Assembly: GCF_003697845.1 (NCBI RefSeq)
Contig: NZ_RDQE01000005.1
Location: forward strand, 192,521 to 256,520
From: Halobellus captivus
GTDB lineage: Archaea > Halobacteriota > Halobacteria > Halobacteriales > Haloferacaceae
Direction of reading: 5' to 3'
DNA length: 64,000 nt
The position numbers and the translations under genes were made by a program. The notes beneath the pieces were generated by a model. That model did no database searches and was not told the DNA's origin. It saw only the letters and a program-made list of their open reading frames with translations. The first letter of the stretch is position 1; each line of letters opens with the position of its first letter. Positions 17,486-26,777 of the stretch are shown here, piece after piece.

Positions 17486-17584
17486 GGCTGTGCGGTTCTC
17501 GCCCGCGGATGAAAATCTCTCCGGCTCGCGGGCGACCGGGGAGTCGGGTCAGCCGCCGTCCACTCCGCCGGCCCGTGGATGACG

Positions 17585-18139
17585 CTACCCCGACTCGCAG
17601 ATCGCGACGAAGTTCTCGAACACTTCCTCGCCCTCCTCGGTGTGGGCGACCTCGGGGTGCCACTGGACGCCGTACAGCCCCTCCTCGACGTTCGACATCG
17701 CCTCGATCCCGCAGACGTCGGAGGTCGCGGTGTGGGTGAACCCGTCCGGCAACTCCTTCACCTCGTCGGCGTGGGAGGCCCACACGCGGGTGTCGGGCGC
17801 GAGCGACCCGACGAGCGGGTCCTCGTCGTCGACGATCTCCACGTCGACGTCGGCGTAGCCGCCGTAGTCGCCGCCGCCGACGCGCCCGCCGCGCTCGTCG
17901 GCGATCACCTGCATCCCCAGGCAGATCCCGAAGACGGGGACCTCGAGGTCGAGGTACTCGCGCGCCCGCCCGATACGGTCCATGTCGGGGCCGCCGGAGA
18001 GGACGACCCCGTCCGCGTCGACCTCGGCGGGCGGCGTGTCGGCGTCGAGGATAGCGGTGTCGACGCCCATGTCCCGGAGCGCGCGCCGCTCCAGGTGGGT
18101 GAACTGGCCGTGGAGGTCGAGAACGACGATCCGTGTCAT
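17585..18139 (-). CDS. guaAA: GMP synthase subunit A (glutamine amidotransferase)
   Basis: Releases ammonia from glutamine for XMP amination; in archaea a separate polypeptide from the ATPase subunit. Seen: 184 residues. Class I amidotransferase triad: Cys in VFGICLGMQVIA, His in GVQWHPEV and Glu two residues later in HPEVAHTEEG. The short N-terminus MTRIVVLDLHGQFTH supports the start at 18139 rather than the longer frame. Subunit B is not in the window. Confidence 0.94.
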   Translation of the reverse strand: MTRIVVLDLHGQFTHLERRALRDMGVDTAILDADTPPAEVDADGVVLSGGPDMDRIGRAREYLDLEVPVFGICLGMQVIADERGGRVGGGDYGGYADVDVEIVDDEDPLVGSLAPDTRVWASHADEVKELPDGFTHTATSDVCGIEAMSNVEEGLYGVQWHPEVAHTEEGEEVFENFVAICESG

Positions 18140-18269
18140 GGAGTCGATCCGCGGGGGCGGCACAAAAACGGCTCGGAACCGTCGCAGGGTCGTGTCGGTT
18201 CTCGGCTACGATCCGCCGGAACGATCCATTTTCGTGGATCAACACGTCGGTAGGTCGGGAGTCGACCCG

Positions 18270-19844
18270 CTATCGCTCCAGCGGGTCGACCTTCGTGAAC
18301 TCCCGGAGGAGGACCGTCGCGTACGACCCGCTCGGGAGCGCGAACGCGAAGGTGGGGTCGCCCGCCTCGAACGTCACCTCGAGGTCGGTCCGGACCTGTA
18401 TCGCCCGGCGGGTTCCGGTCGAGTCGAACTCGCCCGGAAGCGCGAAGTCGGCGGGCTCGATCCCGGCGTCGTCGAGGACCGCCCGCTCGATCTCGCCGGG
18501 CTCGCCGTCGGCGAGTTCGGCGTCGGTGCCGACGAGCGGCGCGGTGACGAACGCCCGACCGCGCGCGCAGTGGCGTTCCATCACCGACACCCGTTCGTCG
18601 GTCACCCGCTGTTCGCGGTCGGGGTCGGGCGCGTACAGCCCGTCGGGTGCGTCGCGGTCGGCGAAACACGCCACGTCGCCCGCGACCGGGCGGTCGAAGG
18701 GGAGCCCGCGCCGCAGCCGCTCGCTCAGGATGCGGTTGAAGAGGACGGACTGGGCCGCGTTGACGAAGAGCCGCTGGAGGTTCGAGGGAACCGCCTCGAG
18801 GGCGTGCCGCCAGTCGTCGTGCTCGGGCGGCGCGGCCGGGTCGACCTCCTCCTCGGCGAGCCGCGAGAGCATCCCGCGCTCGAACCGGAGCTTCCGGGGC
18901 ATCGCCTCGAGACACGCCCGCCAGTCGCCGTCGCCGGTACCGGCGGCGACGACGCCGGGAGCGTGGCCGTGATCGGGGAGGTCCGCGTCGTCCTCGGCGG
19001 TGTCGTCGTCCACGTCGTCGCCCGTATCGCGGTCGTCCGTCGGCGGCTCGACCGCCTCGACCCCGAACGCGTCGTCGACGCGCCGCCGGCCGGCGCGCGT
19101 GTCGTCCGGCTCGGCCGGGGAGGGGTTGCCGGCGTACAGCCGGACCGCCTCCCGGAAGTCGCCGCGGACGACCGCGAGCCCGACCAGGTGCGTGACGGGG
19201 CGGACGCTGCCGAACCGCTGTTGGCCGAAGTAGTTGGGGACCGCGACGGGAGCCTCCGGGTCGTCCGGGTCTCCGCCCGCGAACGCGCGGAGGTCGCGGG
19301 CGATGGTCGCAACGCGCTCCTCGCTTTCCGCGACCGTGTCGGCGACGCGGATCTCGAAGGCGTTACCGGCGAGGTCGCCGAACGAAAGCCCGCGGCCGGC
19401 CCGACCGATCGGCTCGATCTCGACGCCGCGGATCTCGGGCAGGTCTCCGGGGTCGACGCCGCGAAGCGTGAACAGTTGGGTCGTCACGGCGCGTTTGTCC
19501 TTCGTTCCCGCCCACGAGACGCGCTCGCGGCTGATCGAGAGCGCGTCCGAGACCCGACGCGCGAAGTCGTTCGTGTCCCAGTTCCGGAGCGTGACGCGGA
19601 CGACGAGCTCGGGGTAGCCGCCGCGGTCCGAATCGAGCGGGTCCGGCTCGAACGCCTCCAGTTCGGTCACGCGGAAGTCCTCCGGTCGCTCGCGGAGCCG
19701 GCCGCCGATCCCGTCGGCGTCGCTGAGATAGCCGTCGATGCCGACAGCGCGCTCGACGGGGTGGGCCTCGCGAAGGGGTCGAGGAGAGGGGTCGTCGGGG
19801 GAGGAGTCGTCGAGGGAGGGATCGTCAGGAGAAGGGTCGACCAT
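18270..19844 (-). CDS. truD: tRNA pseudouridine synthase D
   Basis: Pseudouridylates tRNA position 13. Seen: 524 residues, with a Pro/Asp-repeat N-terminus ([18 protein letters not shown]). The TruD core then starts at [16 protein letters not shown]. The catalytic Asp is in the [14 protein letters not shown] motif. Further core motifs are [12 protein letters not shown] and [14 protein letters not shown]. An acidic insert (about 258-300, [20 protein letters not shown]) interrupts the fold and is longer than usual. It ends one base before the pth2 stop codon, so pth2-truD form an operon. Confidence 0.93.
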   Translation of the reverse strand: MVDPSPDDPSLDDSSPDDPSPRPLREAHPVERAVGIDGYLSDADGIGGRLRERPEDFRVTELEAFEPDPLDSDRGGYPELVVRVTLRNWDTNDFARRVSDALSISRERVSWAGTKDKRAVTTQLFTLRGVDPGDLPEIRGVEIEPIGRAGRGLSFGDLAGNAFEIRVADTVAESEERVATIARDLRAFAGGDPDDPEAPVAVPNYFGQQRFGSVRPVTHLVGLAVVRGDFREAVRLYAGNPSPAEPDDTRAGRRRVDDAFGVEAVEPPTDDRDTGDDVDDDTAEDDADLPDHGHAPGVVAAGTGDGDWRACLEAMPRKLRFERGMLSRLAEEEVDPAAPPEHDDWRHALEAVPSNLQRLFVNAAQSVLFNRILSERLRRGLPFDRPVAGDVACFADRDAPDGLYAPDPDREQRVTDERVSVMERHCARGRAFVTAPLVGTDAELADGEPGEIERAVLDDAGIEPADFALPGEFDSTGTRRAIQVRTDLEVTFEAGDPTFAFALPSGSYATVLLREFTKVDPLER

Positions 19845-20183
19845 TCAGTAGAGGGGGAGGTCGCCCGTGACGCGGTCGACGAGGTCGTCGCTCGCGGGAC
19901 CGACCGCGAGCGCGGTGACCGTTCCCGGCTCCAGTTCGGTGTGTCCGGCGTCGCGGATGACCGCGTACGGGATCCCCTCCGTGTCGGCCTTGTCGGCGAG
20001 CTCGAACAGCTGGCTCTCGGAGTCGGCGCCGAGAACGACCTTCTTCTGTCCCGAGCCCTTCCACTTCTTTCGGCTTCGACGGCCCGTGTCCTCGTAGGCC
20101 GAAAGCGACGCGTGTGCGACCTGCGCGGCGAGTTTTCCCTCGCCCATCCCGAGGTCCCGGCGGGCGACGATCGCCTGTTTCAT
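19845..20183 (-). CDS. pth2: Peptidyl-tRNA hydrolase Pth2
   Basis: Frees tRNA from stalled peptidyl-tRNA. 112 residues, the usual length for archaeal Pth2. Seen: [20 protein letters not shown] then [10 protein letters not shown], the [17 protein letters not shown] segment, and the C-terminal [17 protein letters not shown]. The true start is the ATG at 20183; longer frames upstream read antisense to the AIM24 gene. The TGA stop abuts the truD start (adjacent codons). Confidence 0.94.
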   Translation of the reverse strand: MKQAIVARRDLGMGEGKLAAQVAHASLSAYEDTGRRSRKKWKGSGQKKVVLGADSESQLFELADKADTEGIPYAVIRDAGHTELEPGTVTALAVGPASDDLVDRVTGDLPLY

Positions 20184-20303
20184 ACCGGAAGGAGCCCGGC
20201 CGTGGGTATAGCTCTGTTCTCTCGGACGTTCGGATCGCCGGGTTTTATTTTGCCGCCCTCGCGGATCCAGACCGCGTCGTCCCCGCGGCGCTTGGTTTCC
20301 CCC

Positions 20304-20951
20304 ATGGATCTGGACGAGTTCGCGCGCACGAGCGCGCCAGACCGCGACGGCGACGAGTTTCGAAAGGAGAACAACCGGCTGCTCGGGGTCCCGCTCGACG
20401 GGACCGTGACGGTGAAGGCCGGCTCGATGGTGGCGTACACGGGCGACGTGACGTTCACCGGCAGGTCCTCCGCCGAGGGCGGCGTGAAGGGATTCCTCAA
20501 GGAGGCGGTGAGCGGCGAGGGCACGCCCGTGATGGAGGCGGAGGGGAGCGGCTACCTCTACGTCGCAGAGCAGAGCAAGAAGGTGCGGATACTCGATCTC
20601 GATCCCGGCGAGTCGATCTCCGTCAGCGGCACCGACGTGCTCGCGTTCGAGTCCTCCGTCGACTACGAGATCAACACGATAAGCAGCGTCTCGGAGGCGG
20701 CTGCGGGCGGGCTGACGAACGTCTACCTCACCGGACCGGGACAGGTGGCGATCTCCACGCACGGCGACCCCGTCGTGTTGGAGCCGCCCGTCTTCACCGA
20801 CCCGGACGCGACCGTGGCGTGGAGCAGCGGGCTCTCGCCGTCGGTGTCGATCAACAAGACGTTCGAGTTCGGCCAGACCTCCGGCGAGTCGATCCAGATG
20901 GAGTTCACCGGCGCCGAGGGGTTCGTGGTGGTTCAGCCCCACGAGGAGTGA
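20304..20951 (+). CDS. AIM24 family protein
   Basis: 215 residues, all-beta protein of the AIM24/DUF124 (TIGR00266) family. Seen: [19 protein letters not shown] near the start, the [20 protein letters not shown] block, [13 protein letters not shown], and [20 protein letters not shown]. Function in archaea is unknown; bacterial and mitochondrial relatives have been linked to membrane organisation (family knowledge). A GTTTTATTTT box ~55 nt upstream is a weak promoter candidate, so a short leader is possible. Divergent from pth2-truD. Confidence 0.87.
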   Translation: MDLDEFARTSAPDRDGDEFRKENNRLLGVPLDGTVTVKAGSMVAYTGDVTFTGRSSAEGGVKGFLKEAVSGEGTPVMEAEGSGYLYVAEQSKKVRILDLDPGESISVSGTDVLAFESSVDYEINTISSVSEAAAGGLTNVYLTGPGQVAISTHGDPVVLEPPVFTDPDATVAWSSGLSPSVSINKTFEFGQTSGESIQMEFTGAEGFVVVQPHEE

Positions 20952-21016
20952 GCGATCGGCAGCGGTCCCCGACGGCTTCCGGGAGCCTTTAGGTCGTACC
21001 CGTCCCCTCTCCCGGC

Positions 21017-21631
21017 ATGATCCTGTCGGACGCGGACATCCTCGACCGCCTCGCGGCCGGGGACCTCGCCATCGAGCCGCTCGCGGACGTCGACCAGCAG
21101 GTCCAGCCCGCGAGCGTCGACCTCCGGCTCGGCGAGCGGTTCCTGGAGTTCCAGCGCACCAACATCCCCTGTATCCACCCGACCGAGGCCGACGAAGTCG
21201 GCGAGTACGTCACGGAGACCACGGTCCCGGAGGGCGAGGAGTTCATCCTCCATCCCGGCGACTTCGTGCTCGGGACGACGACCGAGCGCGTCGAGATCCC
21301 GGACGACCTCGTCGCACACGTCGAGGGGCGGTCGTCGCTCGGCCGGCTCGCCATCGTGGTCCATGCGACCGCCGGGCTGTGCGACCCCGGATACAAGGGC
21401 CAGATCACGCTCGAGCTGTCGAACCTCGGGACCGCGCCGGTCGCGCTCTCGCCCGGGATGCGCGTCTCACAACTCACTTTCACGGAGCTCAAGTCGCCGG
21501 CCGAACGGCCGTACGGGAACGAGCGCGGCTCGAAGTACCAGGACCAGGACGGCCCGCAGGCGTCGCGGATCGGCTCGGACCCGGAGTTCGACGACGATGA
21601 CGGGGCGGAATCGGATGGTGAAGGCCAATGA
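21017..21631 (+). CDS. dcd: dCTP deaminase
   Basis: Deaminates dCTP to dUTP for thymidylate supply. Seen: 204 residues. [20 protein letters not shown] opens the fold, followed by [37 protein letters not shown], and [16 protein letters not shown] holding the catalytic Glu. The C-terminal tail after [12 protein letters not shown] is an acidic extension ([14 protein letters not shown]). Its stop overlaps the thiR start by 4 nt, an unexpected coupling of nucleotide and thiamine genes. Confidence 0.92.
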   Translation: MILSDADILDRLAAGDLAIEPLADVDQQVQPASVDLRLGERFLEFQRTNIPCIHPTEADEVGEYVTETTVPEGEEFILHPGDFVLGTTTERVEIPDDLVAHVEGRSSLGRLAIVVHATAGLCDPGYKGQITLELSNLGTAPVALSPGMRVSQLTFTELKSPAERPYGNERGSKYQDQDGPQASRIGSDPEFDDDDGAESDGEGQ

Positions 21632-22536
21632 AGTTCATCGAGGAGGTCGTCGTCGACGAGTTCCTCCCGACGGTGCGCTCGATGCTGGCCGAGGACCTCC
21701 GCGAGCGCGGGTTCACCCAGCGTGAGGTCGCCGACGCGCTCGGCATCTCGCAGTCGGCCGTCTCGAAGTACGCCCACGGCGACGTGGCCCGCCACGAGCG
21801 GATCGTCGCCGACGAGCGCGTGCGCGACCTCGTGGATCGGGTCGGCGAGGGGCTCGCGAGCGGCGACATGAGCCCGGTCGCGTCGCTCGTCGAGATAGAG
21901 GTGCTGATCCGGCAACTCGAGGAGGGCGACCTCCTCGCGGAGCTCCACGAGGAGGCGATGCCGGAACTCGCCGCCGCCGACGTGGAGTTCTCGGTCCACG
22001 ACCCCGACAGCGGGCTCCGCGAGCGCGAGGCGGTCCTCGCGTCGGTCCGGCGGGGACTCCGGACCCTGACGAACGCCTCCGGGTTCGCCGGGCTCATCCC
22101 GAACGTCGGCGCGAACGTCGTCGAGCGTCTGGCGGACGCGGGTTCCGTCGACGACGTGGCCGCCGTCCCCGGGCGGCTCGTCGACGTGAAGGGTCGCGCG
22201 ATGGTCCCCGGCGAGCCGGAGTTCGGCGTGAGCGAGCACGTCGCGACCGTGCTGCTCGCCGCCCGCGAGGCCGGCTCGTCGGCCCGCGGGGCGGTGAACC
22301 TCCGATACGACCCCGATCTCGTCGCGGAACTCGCCGAGTCACACCCGACCGTCGAGTTCGACCCCGAGCGCCCGACGCGGGAGGCGGTCGTCGACGCGGT
22401 CGCGGCCGCGGACCTCCCGGACGGAACCGACACCCTCGTGTGCTATCAGACCGGGGCGGTCGGCGTCGAGCCGATCGTGTACGTCCTCGCGCCGACCGCG
22501 CCCGAGGCGGCGCGGGTCGTCCGGAAGCTGTTGTAA
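21628..22536 (+). CDS. thiR: ThiR-type transcription regulator (HTH plus ThiN domain)
   Basis: Probable regulator of thiamine biosynthesis genes. Seen: 302 residues. An N-terminal Cro-type HTH occupies about residues 24-52 ([20 protein letters not shown], then VSKYAHGD). A helical linker comes next, then a ThiN-like domain from about 150 ([56 protein letters not shown]). In archaea ThiN occurs as thiamine-phosphate synthase and as the sensor of HTH-ThiN regulators. This HTH fusion without ThiD fits the regulator form. The ATG overlaps the dcd stop. thi4 with a palindromic promoter lies ~8 kb away. Confidence 0.85.
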   Translation: MKFIEEVVVDEFLPTVRSMLAEDLRERGFTQREVADALGISQSAVSKYAHGDVARHERIVADERVRDLVDRVGEGLASGDMSPVASLVEIEVLIRQLEEGDLLAELHEEAMPELAAADVEFSVHDPDSGLREREAVLASVRRGLRTLTNASGFAGLIPNVGANVVERLADAGSVDDVAAVPGRLVDVKGRAMVPGEPEFGVSEHVATVLLAAREAGSSARGAVNLRYDPDLVAELAESHPTVEFDPERPTREAVVDAVAAADLPDGTDTLVCYQTGAVGVEPIVYVLAPTAPEAARVVRKLL

Positions 22537-22605
22537 GCGCGGTCCCGCACCCGGAAACCAGCGGGCTTTTGACGCGTATCCACGACACGTCAGGTACACA
22601 GCCAC

Positions 22606-24735
22606 ATGAGCCACGACGACTTCCCCACGGACCACCCGGCGGTGGTGACCTGTGGACTGCCGTACGCCAACGGCGACCTCCACATCGGGCACCTCCGCAC
22701 CTACGTCGGCGGCGACGTCTACGCCCGCGCGCTCGAACGGCTCGGTCAGGAGACCGCGTTCGTCTCGGGCTCCGACATGCACGGGACGCCCGTCGCGGTC
22801 AACGCCGAGCAGGAGGGCGTCTCGCCCGAGGCGTTCGCGCTCGACTGGCACGAACGGTACGCCGAGACGTTCCCGAAGTTCAACGTCGCGTTCGACAACT
22901 ACGGCCACACCCACGACGAGACGAACACGGAGATCACCCAGCAGCTCGTCCGCGACCTCGAGGAGGCGGGTCACGTCTACGAGAAGGAGATCATGGTCGC
23001 GTACGACCCCGTCGACGACCAGTACCTCCCCGACCGCTACGTCGAGGGCACCTGCCCGTACTGCGGCGCGCACGCCCGCGGCGACGAGTGCGACGAGGGG
23101 TGCCAGCGCCATCTCGAGCCCGGCGAGGTCGAGGACCCGGTCTCGACGATCACGGGCAACCCCGCGGAGTACCGCGAGCGCACCCACGAGTTCTTCGAGG
23201 TCTCGGCGTTCTCGGAGTACCTCTCCGGCTTCCTCGACCGACTGGAGGGGACCTCGAACGCCCGGAACCAGCCCCGCGAGTGGATCGAACAGGGGCTTCA
23301 GGACTGGTGTATCACCCGCGACATGGACTGGGGGATCGACCTGCCGGGCGAGAACCCGCAGGACCTCGTCCTGTACGTCTGGGTCGACGCGCCGATCGAG
23401 TACGTCTCCTCGACGAAACAGTACTCCGAACGCGTCGGTTCGGACGTCTTCGACTGGGAGGCCGCCTGGAAGGAGGGCGCGGACGACGACCACCCCGAGG
23501 GCGGCGAGATCGTCCACGTGATCGGCCGCGACATCATCCAGCACCACACGATCTTCTGGCCCGCGATGCTGGAGGCGACGGGTCACGCCGAGCCGCGCGC
23601 GGTGATGGCGAGCGGGTTCGTCACCCTCGGCGGCAAGGGCTTCTCGACGAGCCGCGACCGCGCGGTCTGGGCCGACGAGTACTTAGAGGAGGGGTTCCAC
23701 CCCGACCCGCTGCGCTACTACCTCGCGACCAACGGCGGGTTCCAACAGGACGTCGACTTCTCGTGGGAGAAGTTCCGCGACCGCGTGAACACCGAGCTCG
23801 TGGGGACCGTCGGCAACTTCCTCTACCGCTCGCTGCTCTTCGCGCACCGCAACTACGAGGACGCGCCGATCGCGGACGCGACGAGCGACGAGGTGGCCGA
23901 CCGGATCGACGAGGCGATCGCCGACGTCGAGGCCGCCGTCAACGACTACTCCGTGCGCGCGCTCGGCGACGCCGTGACCGACCTCGCGCGCTTCGGCAAC
24001 GAGTACATCCAGCACAACGAGCCGTGGAAGCTCGTCGACGACGAGCCCGAGGAGGCCGCACGGGTCATCCACGACTGCGTCGCGATCGCCAGGGCGATCG
24101 CGGTCCTCTTCGAGCCGATCGCCCCCGAGAAGTGCGAGCGGCTCTGGGACCAGCTCGGCGAGGGAGGTTCCGTCCACGACGTGACCGTCGACGCGGCCCG
24201 CGAGGCTCCCGAGGGCGACCTCTCCGAGCCGGAGGAGCTGTTCGAGAAGGTCGAGGACGACCGCGTCGAGGAGCTGAACGCGAAGCTCGAGTCGCGCGTC
24301 GCCGAGGCGGAGGACGACGAGGGCGACGAGACGGCGGACGAAGGAGACGACGAGGACCACGAAACGGACGACACCGCGACCGAGGAACCCATGACCGACA
24401 TCGACCCCATCAGCGACGACCGCATCAGCTTCGAGGAGTTCCAGGAACTGGACGTCCGCGTCGGACGGATCGAGGAGGCCGAGGAGATCGAGGGCGCGGA
24501 CGACCTCCTGAAGCTCCGCGTCGACCTCGGCGCGGAGACCCGCACCATCGTGGCGGGGCTCAAGGGCCTTCACGCGGTCGAGGAACTCCCCGGAACGAAG
24601 GTCGTCGTGCTCGCCAACATGAAGAAGGCGGAGCTGTTCGGCGTGGAGTCGAACGGCATGGTGCTCGCCGCGGGCGAGGAGGCCGACCTCCTCACCACCC
24701 ACGAGAACGCCGAGCCCGGCACGAAGGTCCTATGA
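22606..24735 (+). CDS. metG: Methionine-tRNA ligase with C-terminal tRNA-binding domain
   Basis: Charges tRNA-Met. Seen: 709 residues. The HIGH motif is DLHIGHLR (about 25-32). A zinc-knuckle block CPYCGAHARGDECDEGC lies near 150. The KMSKS loop reads GGKGFSTSRDR (KFSTS variant). The anticodon-binding helical domain is followed by an Asp/Glu-rich linker (about 560-600). An EMAPII-like OB domain (LDVRVGRIEEAEE, VAGLKGLHAVEELPGTKVVV) closes the chain. The TGA stop at 24733-24735 directly abuts the IS1341-type element, so the C-terminus and stop may have been adjusted by that insertion. Confidence 0.96.
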   Translation: MSHDDFPTDHPAVVTCGLPYANGDLHIGHLRTYVGGDVYARALERLGQETAFVSGSDMHGTPVAVNAEQEGVSPEAFALDWHERYAETFPKFNVAFDNYGHTHDETNTEITQQLVRDLEEAGHVYEKEIMVAYDPVDDQYLPDRYVEGTCPYCGAHARGDECDEGCQRHLEPGEVEDPVSTITGNPAEYRERTHEFFEVSAFSEYLSGFLDRLEGTSNARNQPREWIEQGLQDWCITRDMDWGIDLPGENPQDLVLYVWVDAPIEYVSSTKQYSERVGSDVFDWEAAWKEGADDDHPEGGEIVHVIGRDIIQHHTIFWPAMLEATGHAEPRAVMASGFVTLGGKGFSTSRDRAVWADEYLEEGFHPDPLRYYLATNGGFQQDVDFSWEKFRDRVNTELVGTVGNFLYRSLLFAHRNYEDAPIADATSDEVADRIDEAIADVEAAVNDYSVRALGDAVTDLARFGNEYIQHNEPWKLVDDEPEEAARVIHDCVAIARAIAVLFEPIAPEKCERLWDQLGEGGSVHDVTVDAAREAPEGDLSEPEELFEKVEDDRVEELNAKLESRVAEAEDDEGDETADEGDDEDHETDDTATEEPMTDIDPISDDRISFEEFQELDVRVGRIEEAEEIEGADDLLKLRVDLGAETRTIVAGLKGLHAVEELPGTKVVVLANMKKAELFGVESNGMVLAAGEEADLLTTHENAEPGTKVL

Positions 24736-24900
24736 CATCCTCCTCGCCGTGAACAGGGAGGCGCTTCGCGCCTCTTGCAGTCGGGCATAGCCCGACGACG
24801 GCGAAGTTTCCTCGCGCTGGGGGTATCGCTTACCGACCCACGGAGGCAACTTGCGGGTTCGTATGCTCCTCGTTGGGAACTGAGCGTGGTGACTCTGACC
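24736..24900 (-). ncRNA. Candidate omega/reRNA at the tnpB 3' end
   Basis: In active elements TnpB is guided by an RNA from the end of tnpB through the right end of the element, with the guide taken from flanking DNA. Here that span holds two perfect 7-bp hairpins (24758-24774, 24780-24796). A transcript running on would carry sequence antisense to the last metG codons. Inferred from family knowledge and hairpins only; the 5' boundary is a guess. Confidence 0.35.
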
Positions 24901-26161
24901 ATTCGTGGTCGTCCCACTTGAGGCATACAGGCCGTGCCATCGACCGTGTTACCGTCGTCTGCCGTTGACGAGACACTCCGTGTCTCGTTCGCCGATCAGA
25001 ACTCGGAGAGTTCTGATGACGTCTCAAGAACGTCTCCGACGCTGTAAGATCAGCGTGTCCCTCGAATCCACACGGACACGTCAGTGTGTCACGGTGGCGT
25101 GTCGTGTCCTCCGTCGAACCGCAGTTCGGACACTCTTGACTCGTCCACGCCTCGGATCGAACCTCGACCGACATACCGTATTCCTCAGCAGTACATGCCA
25201 GTCGATTCACGAACGCTCTAAACGCCCAAAAATTGTGCGTCTTCGCGTTCGTCTCCACCGACCAGTGTGTATCGAGTACGTCAGTTAACGCCCCGATGTA
25301 CACCGTCGAAACGCCCTCAGCATACAAGCGTTCGATGAGGTCACGGGCGAGTGCATCTTGGGCGTGGTCACGTCGCTTCGTGCGTCGGTCGTACAGGCGT
25401 CGGATACGGTGACTACTGTATCGACCTTCCTCCAAGAGCGATTGGAGTCGGGCGATTTCTCGCGTGGTTTCGCGGAATCTGTCGAACAGGTCGCGTCCTT
25501 CGTACAGGTATTGCTGGCCGGTCGTTGTTGTGCAGGCAACGAGATTGTTCGCACCAATATCCAGAGCGGCTTCTTCCGAAGCCAGTGGGTGTGCCAGTCG
25601 AGAAGTGTTGATAGTAACTGGCTGAAAAGCCCTGAATTTCTGTGCTTGCTCGTCGTAGAACAACTCTAATCGGCCCTGCTTGTCGTACTCGTTCCAGTTG
25701 GGGTCGCCTCGAACTTCGAGCCGGAGGCGTTCGCGGTGTCCCAATCCGTACTCGTCTTTCAAGTCTTTGCCGACCAGAATTTCGAGGCGGGAGTATTCAC
25801 CCCACTCAACGGAGTACGACGTGTTGCGGATGTACGTGCGGAGTTCTCTCCCGTCTTCCGAGTTGCCCCAGAAGCCGGGTTTTCCGTTGGCTTCGCCTTT
25901 CTTTTTGAGGCTGAAGAACGACTTCCACGCTTCGCGGTTCTTGCGTTCGATTTGCTGAACCGTGGACGCGCCGAGAACACCGCCATAGCGACCACGATAC
26001 TCGCTGATCTCCCATACGTCTCGGTTTGGGTCAGCATAGTTCTCGCGGCGCTCGTAGTTGATTTCGTTCCAGAGAGCGGCGGAAGCGTCCAACAGGCGTC
26101 GAAGCAACTCCTCGTCATCATCGAACTGAGGAACTACCTCGAACGTGTTGGCTCGCTTCAT
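24830..26161 (-). CDS. tnpB: IS1341-type TnpB, RuvC-II acidic residue missing
   Basis: RNA-guided nuclease family protein, 443 residues. Seen: an N-terminal helical part ([20 protein letters not shown]), RuvC-I Asp201 in [15 protein letters not shown], a zinc ribbon CPNCG / CPCG (Cys344, 347, 362, 364), and RuvC-III Asp371 in [11 protein letters not shown]. At the RuvC-II strand canonical TnpB has (I/V)EDL. Here it reads [10 protein letters not shown] (Ala291), so no acidic residue is at that spot. The start is ATG at 26161; a TTG one codon earlier is ignored. A shared AT-rich promoter lies at 26186-26196. Otherwise full length and undisrupted. Confidence 0.93.
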   Translation of the reverse strand: MKRANTFEVVPQFDDDEELLRRLLDASAALWNEINYERRENYADPNRDVWEISEYRGRYGGVLGASTVQQIERKNREAWKSFFSLKKKGEANGKPGFWGNSEDGRELRTYIRNTSYSVEWGEYSRLEILVGKDLKDEYGLGHRERLRLEVRGDPNWNEYDKQGRLELFYDEQAQKFRAFQPVTINTSRLAHPLASEEAALDIGANNLVACTTTTGQQYLYEGRDLFDRFRETTREIARLQSLLEEGRYSSHRIRRLYDRRTKRRDHAQDALARDLIERLYAEGVSTVYIGALTDVLDTHWSVETNAKTHNFWAFRAFVNRLACTAEEYGMSVEVRSEAWTSQECPNCGSTEDTTRHRDTLTCPCGFEGHADLTASETFLRRHQNSPSSDRRTRHGVSRQRQTTVTRSMARPVCLKWDDHEWSESPRSVPNEEHTNPQVASVGR

Positions 26162-26185
26162 CAACTGCTGTTTGTACCGTAACGC

Positions 26186-26196
26186 ACATAATTATT
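26186..26196. promoter_or_regulatory. Shared AT-rich promoter element of tnpB and the divergent small gene
   Basis: ACATAATTATT is centred ~27 nt from both the tnpB ATG (26161) and the small-gene ATG (26215). One near-symmetric box could serve both leaderless transcripts. Confidence 0.5.
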
Positions 26197-26214
26197 CCGT
26201 TCATGTGATACTGT

Positions 26215-26352
26215 ATGGTCGCAATTCGCATAGAGTTTGACGACGACGAACAGTACGAACGGCTGAAGGAACTGAAGAAGCACCGTGGATTGACGTGGAA
26301 GGGCTTACTCCTCGAAGGGGAGAAGAAAGTCAGAGAGGATACCCCGGAGTAA
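26215..26352 (+). CDS. Small ribbon-helix-helix-like protein of the IS element
   Basis: 45 residues. VAIRIEFDDDEQYERLKELK is followed by RGLTWKGLLLEGEKKVRE. A basic beta-strand followed by two helices resembles CopG/RHH or VapB-type antitoxin folds. It lies divergent from tnpB inside the element, where haloarchaeal IS1341-type elements often carry such a gene (recalled). It could repress the shared promoter; that is inference. Confidence 0.65.
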   Translation: MVAIRIEFDDDEQYERLKELKKHRGLTWKGLLLEGEKKVREDTPE

Positions 26353-26508
26353 GCGTCGAACGTGGGTTGTAACGTGGAGTGTCGGATTCACGTCCGCCCT
26401 GAAGGGCGGGACTCTCTCCTTGATTCAGGTAGGGAGCGCGGAGTCCCCCGCCGACCGAGCCGTTCCTCGAACGTTTATCCTCGAGGCGGGAGAACCGGCT
26501 CCCGTCCC

Positions 26509-26715
26509 ATGTCCCTGCTTCCCCGCTGGTTCGACGCACAGCCCTTCGAACGACAGGTCGTCCTCTTCGCGCTCGTCTTCGACCCGATCGGCTTCGCGGC
26601 CGGCTACCTGCTCGCCCCCGAGTTCGGCGTCGAACCGATCCTCGGCGGCGTCTACGGACTCGTCGCCGCGAGCCTCCCGCTGTCGCTGCTCGTGATGCGC
26701 GAGGCGAGCGCGTGA
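26509..26715 (+). CDS. Small two-helix membrane protein
   Basis: 68 residues. MSLLPRWFDAQPFERQ precedes two hydrophobic helices (VVLFALVFDPIGFAAGYLLA; ILGGVYGLVAASLPLSLLVM). The upstream CGTTTATCC box at ~26471-26479 is about 30-38 nt before the ATG, supporting this start rather than the GTG at 26362, whose frame runs through the IS end. No family recognised. Confidence 0.65.
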   Translation: MSLLPRWFDAQPFERQVVLFALVFDPIGFAAGYLLAPEFGVEPILGGVYGLVAASLPLSLLVMREASA

Positions 26716-26777
26716 CTCGCGGACGAGCACGTGATCCGCGACGGCGGGCCGACGGCCGCGCGACCGTCTCGCCGACT

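Larger units (their letters stand above)
24736..26433 (-). mobile_element. IS1341-type (tnpB-only, IS200/IS605 family) element
   Basis: Contains tnpB on the minus strand, no tnpA, and a small divergent gene. The end near metG (3' of tnpB) carries two strong hairpins: GAGGCGC-TTC-GCGCCTC (24758-24774) and GTCGGGC-ATA-GCCCGAC (24780-24796). The other end has CCGCCC-TGAA-GGGCGG at about 26394-26409, followed by CTCTCCTTGATTCAG. Subterminal hairpins and absence of inverted terminal repeats fit IS200/IS605. Outer borders are estimates; the left one is set at the metG stop. Confidence 0.8.

Noticed and set aside
17982-20951. A 989-residue open frame on the plus strand
   Set aside because: Only its last 215 residues (AIM24, from the ATG at 20304) are real. 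The rest is the GC-rich antisense of guaAa, truD and pth2.
22440-24752. 770-residue plus-strand frame
   Set aside because: Out-of-frame shadow of metG.
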